From Balneolales bacterium (lineage in GTDB: Bacteria > Bacteroidota > Rhodothermia > Balneolales > Balneolaceae): a stretch of DNA of 12,058 nt. Positions 5,968 to 12,058 of this stretch are shown piece by piece; within the stretch, counting starts at the first letter, position 1, and every line of letters begins with the position of its first letter. The DNA lies in the NCBI GenBank assembly GCA_030830725.1, contig JAURMN010000145.1:1-12058 (forward strand). The letters are read 5' to 3'. The notes under the pieces were generated by a model. The model ran no database searches. It worked only from the letters and a program-made list of their open reading frames with translations, and was not told the origin of the DNA. The translations under genes were made by a program, and so were the position numbers.

Positions 5968-8568
5968 TTATTTTTTCTTACCGGAGCTCTTTTTCTTGGA
6001 GATTAATTCCATTGCCTGTGCAAGGGTAATGGATTCCGGATGTACGCTCTTAGGAATGGATGCATTTTTGGCGCCCACTTTTACATAAGGTCCGTACCGC
6101 CCCTCCATTACCCGTACGGGTTTTCCTGAAGCCGGATCATCTCCGAGCTCCAGAATGACGGAGCTGCCCCGCGAGGATTTAGCCTGAGAAAGTAATTCAA
6201 GGGCCCTCTCATAACTTATCTCCAGGACGTGATCCTCTTTAGTGAGGGATTTAAAAGTCCCGTCATGCACGACGAACGGACCAAAACGCCCGATGCCCGC
6301 CCGAATCTCTTTCCCTGTTTCAGGATGATTACCCAGTAATCGGGGAAGTTCCAGAAGGCGCAGGGCTTTTTCAAGATCCACATCTTCTGGACGAACACCC
6401 TTAGGAAGAGACACTCGTTTTGGTTTTTTTGACGCCGGAGTCTTTTCGGCTTTTTTTCCTTTGGTGGCTGGCGCCGAAGCTTCCTGTTCGCCTAATTGCA
6501 CATATGGACCATATCGCCCGGTAAGCAAATAAACAAGCAAACCGGTTTCAGGGTCTTTCCCGAGCGGTTGATCGGCCGTTTTTTCCTGCTGAAGCAACTG
6601 CTCAATTTTTTCAGGCGTCAGATCGGCAGGGGAGAGTTGTTCAGGAATGGAGACGGACAGCTCTTCTTTGTCTCTGACAGCGCGCAGGTAAGGACCAAAT
6701 TTTCCGATCAAGATTTCCACTCCATCCAAGCCCTCTATTGGTAGATCAATCTTTTTAGCATCAATAGGGTTAATCTTATCTTCCTGTCTCAGAACCTCGT
6801 CCCGCAGGCCTTGATCACCGAGATAAAAATCTTTGAGATACTGGATCGGATCCACTTGCCCAGCCGCAATACCATCCAACTTATCCTCCAGACCGGAGGT
6901 AAACTCACTATCGACTAAATCAGGAAAATGCTTTTCAAGTAACTCTGAAACAGCGAAAGCCGTAAAGGTTGGAACCAACGCTCTCCCCTCGGTACGCACA
7001 TATCCCCGATCCTGAATCGTGCTGATAATCGCAGCGTAGGTACTTGGACGACCAATGCCCCGTTTTTCAAGTTCACGAACCAATGTCGCTTCGGTGTAAC
7101 GAGCCGGTGGTTTGGTTTCATGGCCAATGGCTTCGATGTCCTGAAGGTGGAGATCCTGGCCTTCTCGAAGGGGAGGCAGGGGTTGATCCTGATCTTCAAG
7201 CGAAGCTTCTGGATCGTCTGAGCCTTCCACATAGGCTCGGAAAAACCCTGAAAACAGAATCCGTTTACCTGACGCACGGAATTGGGCGCGCTGATCGTTG
7301 GTTTCCCCTAAAATGGTAGCGGTTGTGAACTCAAGTCGCGCTTCAGCCATTTGAGTGGCGATGGTTCGTTTCCAAATCAAGTCATAGAGCTTAAATTCGC
7401 GACCACTTAACCCGCTTTGTTCTGGTGTAATAAAAAGAGAACCGGCCGGGCGTATGGCTTCGTGGGCCTCTTGAGCTCCTTTGTCTTTACTGCTATAGAC
7501 CCTTGTTTTAGCCGACAAATACTCCTGACCATACTTTTGGAGTATACCCTCTCTGGCCGCTTTGGTCGCTTGATCCGATAGCGACGGAGAATCGGTTCTC
7601 ATGTAGGTGATAAACCCATTTTCATATAGTTTTTGGGCGATACTCATGGTGTCTCGCGCGGAAAAACCGAATTTACGATTGGCCTCCTGTTGCAGGGTTG
7701 AGGTGATAAATGGAGGAGCGGGAGTCCGGGATTGGCTGGAAACCTCCAGGGATGCAACCGTCCATTTACCTGCCTCAAGAGCGTTTTTCAGTGCTTTAGC
7801 TGCGTCTTCGTTAAGCAGGGTTACTTGATCCGGCACACTGAGCCCGCCTGTTTGTTCATCAAAATCTTTTCCGGAGGCAATGCGTTTTCCATCTAGATGG
7901 GTGAGTTCCGCCGAAAACGAGGAATCCGGCGTCTTTGCATCCAGCGCAGCACGCAAATCAAAATAAGAACCAGACTTAAACCGCATCCGCTCGCGCTCGC
8001 GTTCGACAACAAACTCAACCGCCACAGACTGAACGCGACCTGCAGACAATCCTGGCGAGATTTTTTTCCACAGCAATGGAGATATTGTATACCCTGCCAG
8101 GCGATCCAAAATTCGGCGAGTCTCCTGAGCATGAACGAGATTCATGTCAATTTCGCGTGTCTGGCCCAGTGCTTTTTGAATGGCCTCCTCGGTGATTTCC
8201 CGGAAGACCATCCTTTTTACCGGAACGGAAGGCTTGAGCACTTCCACCAAGTGCCATGAAATCGCTTCGCCTTCGCGATCCTCGTCCGTAGCCAGGATCA
8301 ACTCATCCGACTCCTGAAGTAATTCTTTCAGGTTTTTCACCACCTTTTTTTTGTCGGCCGGAATTACATACAACGGAGAGAAGTTTTCTTCTACATCAAT
8401 ACCCAAGGAGGCCCAAGGCTTTTTCTTTTCAGATGCCGGAATCTCTTTTGCAGAAGAGGGCAGATCACGAATGTGACCCATGGACGCATCGACGACAACC
8501 CCCTTAGGAAGAAATTTCCGAATCGTTTTAGTTTTGGTTGGGGATTCGACAATAACAAGTGATTTCAT
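5968..8568 (-). CDS. topA: DNA topoisomerase I (type IA)
   Basis: TopA relaxes negative supercoils by transient single-strand cleavage through a 5'-phosphotyrosine, balancing gyrase. The 866-residue protein opens with the TOPRIM domain, MKSLVIVESPTKTKTI, with the metal-binding DEDREGE at 95-101. The catalytic tyrosine is Tyr322 in FITYMRTDS (319-327). HEAIRP (369-374) and YTEATLVRELEKRGIGRPSTY (491-511) are further type IA landmarks. The C-terminus (about 614-855) holds four degenerate repeats built on a G-[RK]-[FY]-G-P-[FY] core at about 622, 684, 760 and 823, each followed by a short helix ending in LL or LI. These replace the cysteine zinc fingers of E. coli TopA; the protein contains no cysteine at all. 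It ends in a lysine-rich tail (KKKSSGKKK). The start is the standard one; no Shine-Dalgarno site is seen. It lies 56 bp downstream of bcp on the same strand. Confidence 0.98.
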   Translation of the reverse strand: MKSLVIVESPTKTKTIRKFLPKGVVVDASMGHIRDLPSSAKEIPASEKKKPWASLGIDVEENFSPLYVIPADKKKVVKNLKELLQESDELILATDEDREGEAISWHLVEVLKPSVPVKRMVFREITEEAIQKALGQTREIDMNLVHAQETRRILDRLAGYTISPLLWKKISPGLSAGRVQSVAVEFVVERERERMRFKSGSYFDLRAALDAKTPDSSFSAELTHLDGKRIASGKDFDEQTGGLSVPDQVTLLNEDAAKALKNALEAGKWTVASLEVSSQSRTPAPPFITSTLQQEANRKFGFSARDTMSIAQKLYENGFITYMRTDSPSLSDQATKAAREGILQKYGQEYLSAKTRVYSSKDKGAQEAHEAIRPAGSLFITPEQSGLSGREFKLYDLIWKRTIATQMAEARLEFTTATILGETNDQRAQFRASGKRILFSGFFRAYVEGSDDPEASLEDQDQPLPPLREGQDLHLQDIEAIGHETKPPARYTEATLVRELEKRGIGRPSTYAAIISTIQDRGYVRTEGRALVPTFTAFAVSELLEKHFPDLVDSEFTSGLEDKLDGIAAGQVDPIQYLKDFYLGDQGLRDEVLRQEDKINPIDAKKIDLPIEGLDGVEILIGKFGPYLRAVRDKEELSVSIPEQLSPADLTPEKIEQLLQQEKTADQPLGKDPETGLLVYLLTGRYGPYVQLGEQEASAPATKGKKAEKTPASKKPKRVSLPKGVRPEDVDLEKALRLLELPRLLGNHPETGKEIRAGIGRFGPFVVHDGTFKSLTKEDHVLEISYERALELLSQAKSSRGSSVILELGDDPASGKPVRVMEGRYGPYVKVGAKNASIPKSVHPESITLAQAMELISKKKSSGKKK

Positions 8569-8624
8569 CAGATACGTTTACGGTTCTGCAGGACTGCTTT
8601 ACGCTTAAAATGTAGTGGCAGGAA

Positions 8625-9101
8625 TCAAGAGACACGTTCTATCAGAGCCTGGAGCTCTTCAGCGTGTTCACCAGGAGTAACTTTTTCAATGATTCCAAGT
8701 ACCGTGCCATCCGTATCGAGATAAAAGGCTGATCGGGAAGGCGCGAGATACGTTTTTCCATACATCGATTTTTCAACAATGGATCCAGTGGCCTCAGAAA
8801 AACGAGAATCAGGATCCGATGCCAAAACATACGACAATCCAATCTTATCCGCATACTTCTTGTGCGAATTACAGGTGTCTTTACTCAAAGCGATGAGCTG
8901 AATTCCTCTTTTTTCGAACCATTCTGCGTGATTGGCAAGGCTCAGTGTCTGTTTGTCACAGCTGGAGGTATTGTTTTTCATATACACTGAAACTATGGTC
9001 GGACGATCCAGTAATTCTGAAAAAGGGTGCTTCTCGATAACGCCATTTCGTACAAATTCGAGCTCAAAGCTCGTGTCCATTTTTTCACCGCGCTTGATCA
9101 T
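8625..9101 (-). CDS. bcp: Bcp/PrxQ-type peroxiredoxin with atypical active site
   Basis: Thiol peroxidases of this family reduce hydrogen peroxide and organic peroxides in the cytosol using a peroxidatic cysteine recycled by thioredoxin. At 158 residues the length is typical. The start at MIKRGEK aligns with the usual MLKVGDK opening of Bcp proteins, favouring it over the internal Met8. Residues 40-48 read YMKNNTSSC where the family has YPKxxTPGC, so Cys48 is the peroxidatic residue but the usual proline is Met41. The common resolving cysteine five residues later is absent (Leu53). The only other cysteine is Cys77 in LSKDTC, in the segment that carries the resolving cysteine in some PrxQ proteins. 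EKSMYGKTY (110-118) is a clear Bcp signature. It lies between the Nudix gene (78 bp) and topA (56 bp), all on one strand. The family call is firm; activity is less certain. Confidence 0.9.
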   Translation of the reverse strand: MIKRGEKMDTSFELEFVRNGVIEKHPFSELLDRPTIVSVYMKNNTSSCDKQTLSLANHAEWFEKRGIQLIALSKDTCNSHKKYADKIGLSYVLASDPDSRFSEATGSIVEKSMYGKTYLAPSRSAFYLDTDGTVLGIIEKVTPGEHAEELQALIERVS

Positions 9102-9179
9102 GATTTCAAAAAGATAGGGTTTTCAGGGTTTATCGTTGCGAGACTGTCATAACCATAAAAGAAGCCTGATTCGTTTCTC

Positions 9180-9722
9180 TTACTGGCCACCCCGATCTTT
9201 TTTTCTTAAAAGCCAACGAGAGACAGTAGCCAGAGCAATCGCATGATCAATTTTTTCCGCTTGAACCAGCTCCAGGAAGTCCTTCTCTGAAACGATAAAT
9301 ACTTCCAGGGGTCCCGATTCTTCAGGATGGGGGTTCGCCACACGAACAACCGATTCCGCAAGGAAAAGATGGGTATGATTATTCATTAATGCGGGATTCG
9401 AACTACATCGCCCCAATGAAACCCAGTGATTGGAGTGCATCCCTGTTTCTTCGAGGAGTTCACGACGTGCGGCTTCCAGAGGGGATTCATCAAGGTCAAT
9501 GACTCCCGCTGGTAGTTCCAGGGTCATTTCCTCGGTTCCGGGCCGAAACTGCCTTACCAGCACGATTTCCCGCTCGGCAGTGATCGCCAATATGTTAACC
9601 CAGTCTGGTGCTGAAATCACCGAATAGGTAAATTTTACCTCCTCAGCATTGTTTTTAAACCTTTTTTCAGAAACTTGAAAAACGGGTGTTGAACAGAGTG
9701 TTTTTTCCGTACTTTTTTTCAT
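9180..9722 (-). CDS. Nudix hydrolase, probable ADP-ribose pyrophosphatase type
   Basis: Nudix hydrolases cleave nucleoside diphosphates linked to another group. The complete Nudix box GX5EX7REUXEEXGU runs from Gly73 to Met95 (G, then E79, then RELLEETGM). Just before it, VRQFRPGTEEMTLELPAG (56-73) resembles the ADP-ribose pyrophosphatase subgroup, which splits ADP-ribose into AMP and ribose 5-phosphate; substrate is inferred, and other sugar nucleotides are possible. I chose the start at 9722 (180 residues, MKKSTEK). The frame stays open to an ATG at 9845, but that extension would run through the start of amn and has no family-like sequence. The start is divergent from amn with 26 bp between. 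No Shine-Dalgarno site is visible. Downstream on the same strand are bcp and topA. Confidence 0.92.
   Translation of the reverse strand: MKKSTEKTLCSTPVFQVSEKRFKNNAEEVKFTYSVISAPDWVNILAITAEREIVLVRQFRPGTEEMTLELPAGVIDLDESPLEAARRELLEETGMHSNHWVSLGRCSSNPALMNNHTHLFLAESVVRVANPHPEESGPLEVFIVSEKDFLELVQAEKIDHAIALATVSRWLLRKKDRGGQ
9689..9717 (+). promoter_or_regulatory. Possible Bacteroidota-type promoter for amn
   Basis: TTG at 9689-9691, an 18-nt spacer, and TACTTTTT at 9710-9717 match the TTG / TAnnTTTG layout of Bacteroidota promoters with one mismatch in the -7 element. Transcription would begin near 9721-9724 and leave a leader of about 25 nt before the amn ATG at 9749. The element lies inside the 5' end of the divergent Nudix gene, as it must given the 26-bp gap. 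This is a by-eye match. Confidence 0.35.
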
Positions 9723-9748
9723 GAATAAACGGGATATAAGGATAAGGT

Positions 9749-10951
9749 ATGAAGAACACGGAAAACTCATTCCATTTTGACCCCACCAAAAATAGGGCCG
9801 AAACATCAGATGACATCCACCAGGAAAATCTTGCCGTTCAGGCATGCGATGCCCTGGAAGCGATTTATGCGACTGGCGTCTATCCTGAAATCACCGTAAC
9901 CCGTTCGTGGTCGCGCCACAACCCGGTTGTTTCGGGGGAAATGGCCTCTCCGGCGACATTCAGATGGTTTTTACAGCGGGAGATGAAAAAGTTAATTCGG
10001 CTGGGAGCCGGAATAGAGATTCAGCCGTCTAGACCCTGTTTGGCACTCAGCGATCCGCGGCTTTTTGACCAGATCGATGAGGAAGAGTGGGACATTACCC
10101 AAAAGAAAATGTTCCTTTTTTCACCGGAGCGAATCGAGCTTTCGCTAAACCGCCTGGAACACTATACTGGAACTGATCCACGTGATTTTCAGCGGAATAT
10201 TCTCTTTACCAATTACAACATGCACATTGAGGTATTCCGCGAGTTGTTTCCGGATGCCAAAGGACCTGAAAGAGATGTACAGATGCCAGCTTTTCATGCT
10301 GTTTTACCCGATAATCAAGGGTTCAGCCTGGTGAACATCGGCGTGGGTCCGTCTAATGCCAAAACCATCACGGACCATGTGGCGGTACTTCGTCCCGACC
10401 TGATTGTGATGGTAGGCCATTGTGGTGGATTACGAAACCACCAGGAGATCGGCGATTTTGTACTAGCCACCGGTTTTATGCGCAGAGACAAAGTATTAGA
10501 TGAAGCTCTACCAGTGGGGATTCCAATTATTCCGAATTATGTCTTGAATCGATTCCTGATGGAGGCACTGGAGAGGCATCAATTCCAGTATCGACTTGGA
10601 ACCGTATTTTCCACGGACAATCGAAATTGGGAATTCATGAAACGAAAAACCGTAGAGGAGATTCACCAAAGCCGAAGCGTGGCCATTGATATGGAATCTG
10701 CCACAGTGGCCACCAATGGCTATCGATATCGTATACCGTTCGCCACCTTATTGAGTGTAAGCGATAAACCGCTGCACGGAAAACCAAAACTGAGCGGTCC
10801 GGCGGTTGAGTTTTACGCTAAATCTAAGAGAGAGCATCTTCAGGTTGTGATTGAGGCCATCCAGTTGACCCGTCAGGTGCACCCGGAAGGGTTACCGAAT
10901 GCCAGCATACGGGCCACGAATGAACCCTTGTTTGGCGGGCCTAAAGATTAA
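9749..10951 (+). CDS. amn: AMP nucleosidase
   Basis: AMP nucleosidase hydrolyses AMP to adenine and ribose 5-phosphate, controlling the adenylate pool. The 400-residue protein shows both parts of the family: an N-terminal regulatory domain (about 25-150, ending in EHYTGTDPRDFQRNILFTNYN) and a C-terminal phosphorylase-like catalytic domain (about 180-375). Landmarks are LVNIGVGPSNAKTITDH (194-210), MVGHCGGLR (221-229), TDNRNWEF (289-296) and AIDMESATVA (312-321), whose acidic residue is expected to contact the ribose or base. It is shorter than the E. coli enzyme (484 residues), mainly at the N-terminus. AAGGA lies about 6 nt before the ATG as a weak Shine-Dalgarno-like site. It is divergent from the Nudix hydrolase gene, whose likely product AMP is its substrate. 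radC follows after 80 bp on the same strand. Confidence 0.96.
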   Translation: MKNTENSFHFDPTKNRAETSDDIHQENLAVQACDALEAIYATGVYPEITVTRSWSRHNPVVSGEMASPATFRWFLQREMKKLIRLGAGIEIQPSRPCLALSDPRLFDQIDEEEWDITQKKMFLFSPERIELSLNRLEHYTGTDPRDFQRNILFTNYNMHIEVFRELFPDAKGPERDVQMPAFHAVLPDNQGFSLVNIGVGPSNAKTITDHVAVLRPDLIVMVGHCGGLRNHQEIGDFVLATGFMRRDKVLDEALPVGIPIIPNYVLNRFLMEALERHQFQYRLGTVFSTDNRNWEFMKRKTVEEIHQSRSVAIDMESATVATNGYRYRIPFATLLSVSDKPLHGKPKLSGPAVEFYAKSKREHLQVVIEAIQLTRQVHPEGLPNASIRATNEPLFGGPKD

Positions 10952-11031
10952 CGCAACGGAATTTCTCCTGTCTTTGCCGACTACTTAAAAAATTCCTTGT
11001 AAGATTTCTGCGACTGGGTGCTTATGAGGGT

Positions 11032-11742
11032 ATGAAATCAAACAGGAACTATCCGGGATCGGCGATGACTGTTCGCGATATGGATCCCGACGAACAACCC
11101 AGAGAAAAATTAATGAGCCGTGGCGCCCAGGCTCTTTCTAATAGCGAACTTCTGGCCATTCTACTGCGAACCGGTAAAAAAGGGCTTAATGTACTCGATA
11201 TGACCCGAATGTTACTGCAGAAAAAGGGCGGTCTACGGGAACTAATCCGTTGTTCGTGGGTGGAATTGACCCAAGAACCCGGCATTGCCACTACAAAGGC
11301 CGTCACGCTTGAAGCGGCTTTTGAGCTTGCCCGCCGCATTCAGGTAAGCTCGATTGGAGAGCGCCCACAACTGAAAAGTCCGGACCAGGCGGCCGATTTT
11401 ATTGCACCGCGATTACGGGATTTCAAGAAAGAGGTATTTCTGGTGGTTTTTTTGAATAACTCAAAGATGGTCACTGGATCTCAGAAAATCAGTGAGGGCG
11501 GTCTTACAGCAACGGTGGTGGATCCTGCAGAAGTAATGCGTCAGGCTGTTCTTCACGGTGCAGCATCCATCATTATCGCTCACAATCACCCATCGGGAAA
11601 CTTAAATGAGAGTCATGCGGATTATTTATTGACTAAACGGATCCAAGAGGCAGGAAATCTGCTCGGAATTCCCCTTGACGACCATATTATCATCGCCGGC
11701 GATGGGTATGTGAGTTTTCGTGAGCGCAATCTTTTGAAGTGA
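11032..11742 (+). CDS. radC: RadC family JAB/MPN-domain protein
   Basis: RadC proteins (UPF0758) were once thought to be DNA-repair factors, but the role is unsettled; they carry a JAMM-type metal site. The 236-residue protein opens with the family stretch DPDEQPREKLMSRGAQALSN (18-37) and SELLAILLRTG (38-48), followed by a helix-hairpin-helix-like segment with EPGIATTKAVTLEAA (82-96). The C-terminal JAB domain shows ISEGG (153-157, with Glu155) and HNHPSG (184-189), supplying His184 and His186, with Ser194 and Asp197 completing the site, so the metal centre looks intact. The start at 11032 is preceded closely by GAGGG; the alternative Met12 (11065) would also fit the family, so the start is not certain. 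It lies 80 bp after amn and 19 bp before argS on the same strand, suggesting co-transcription with argS. Confidence 0.93.
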   Translation: MKSNRNYPGSAMTVRDMDPDEQPREKLMSRGAQALSNSELLAILLRTGKKGLNVLDMTRMLLQKKGGLRELIRCSWVELTQEPGIATTKAVTLEAAFELARRIQVSSIGERPQLKSPDQAADFIAPRLRDFKKEVFLVVFLNNSKMVTGSQKISEGGLTATVVDPAEVMRQAVLHGAASIIIAHNHPSGNLNESHADYLLTKRIQEAGNLLGIPLDDHIIIAGDGYVSFRERNLLK

Positions 11743-11761
11743 AAACCCGTATATTTCCTTC

Positions 11762-12058
11762 ATGAAACCAGCCTTACGAAATGCAATTATTGAAGCCGCC
11801 ACAAAATTGGGCCTGTCTGCCGGAGAACTTTCGGAGTTTATGGTGGAAGTACCAAAGGATCCATCCCATGGAGATCTGGCAACCAATATCGCCATGATTA
11901 TGGCGGGTCGACTCAAGCAAAACCCCCGTCAACTTGCTGAACAATTCAAAACCGAACTGCAAATGCACACAGAGCTCTTTTCTACGGTAGATGTGGCAGG
12001 CCCCGGATTTCTGAATGTTCGCTTTCAGCCTGATTTTTTGACAGCCAAGTTGGCGGAA
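11762..12058 (+). CDS. argS: Arginyl-tRNA synthetase, N-terminal part (cut by window end)
   Basis: ArgS charges tRNA-Arg with arginine, a class I aminoacyl-tRNA synthetase reaction. Only the first 99 codons are inside the window, in frame to the last base. They encode the N-terminal additional domain that recognises the tRNA elbow: the diagnostic VPKDPSHGDLATNIAM (residues 30-45) and VAGPGFLNVRF (78-88) are both present. The catalytic HIGH and KMSK-like motifs would lie beyond the window. The ATG at 11762 is 19 bp after the radC stop codon, with no Shine-Dalgarno sequence visible. Identification rests on the N-terminal domain alone but is strong. Confidence 0.93.
   Translation, partial: MKPALRNAIIEAATKLGLSAGELSEFMVEVPKDPSHGDLATNIAMIMAGRLKQNPRQLAEQFKTELQMHTELFSTVDVAGPGFLNVRFQPDFLTAKLAE

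Noticed and set aside
6915..8259. Two 120-codon frames opposite or out of frame within topA
   Set aside because: They overlap conserved TopA regions and resemble frame-shifted shadows rather than proteins.
9723..9845. N-terminal extension of the Nudix gene to an upstream ATG at 9845
   Set aside because: It would run through the amn start codon and about 100 bp of amn, and the extension shows no family-like sequence. Met at 9722 gives a normal-length enzyme.
11626..11968. Minus-strand frames across the radC-argS junction
   Set aside because: They are antisense to two well-identified genes, and the translations show no domain.
1..12058. Mobile element, CRISPR array, toxin-antitoxin or defence island
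   Set aside because: No transposase, integrase, terminal inverted repeats, spaced direct repeats or defence domains are seen. The genes are mostly conserved chromosomal ones with even composition.

Overview
The window is a dense stretch of bacterial chromosome with eleven protein-coding genes. Eight are recognisable housekeeping or widely conserved genes: metK, ruvB, ppk1, topA, bcp, amn, radC and the 5' end of argS. One is a Nudix hydrolase and two are less familiar regulatory-looking genes. I see no rRNA, tRNA, CRISPR array, insertion sequence or phage gene, and base composition looks even and mid-GC throughout, so nothing suggests a recently acquired island. Most start codons lack a Shine-Dalgarno sequence, and the one promoter I can propose resembles the TTG...TAnnTTTG type. 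Both traits fit the Bacteroidota/Rhodothermota/Balneolota side of the bacterial tree. That placement is an inference from style, not a match to a known genome.

Layout, left to right. On the minus strand ruvB (1438-2517) is followed by metK (147-1298). ruvB is divergent from ppk1 (2550-4610, plus) with only 32 bp between start codons. ppk1 converges, with an 11-bp gap, on a minus-strand series that reads from right to left: Nudix hydrolase (9722-9180), Bcp-type peroxiredoxin (9101-8625), topA (8568-5968), an unrecognised winged-helix-like protein (5830-5261), and a small sigma-70-like protein (5173-4622). The Nudix gene is divergent from amn (9749-10951, plus) with 26 bp between starts. amn is followed on the plus strand by radC (11032-11742) and argS (11762 to beyond the window end).

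How the genes fit together. ruvB, topA and radC form a DNA-topology and recombination theme. The unrecognised 189-residue protein between topA and the sigma-like gene may belong to it, because it ends in QVSLF, which resembles the peptide that docks proteins on the DNA-polymerase sliding clamp. A second theme is nucleotide and phosphate metabolism: PPK1 makes polyphosphate, MetK makes S-adenosylmethionine, a probable ADP-ribose-type Nudix hydrolase could yield AMP plus ribose 5-phosphate, and the adjacent Amn splits AMP into adenine plus ribose 5-phosphate.

The most notable points are the clamp-motif protein and its sigma-like neighbour, which alone has a textbook Shine-Dalgarno site; the compact divergent junctions, one holding a perfect inverted repeat; the Nudix/Amn pairing; an atypical peroxiredoxin active site; and a cysteine-free topoisomerase I. 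No obviously new multi-gene defence or mobile system is visible.
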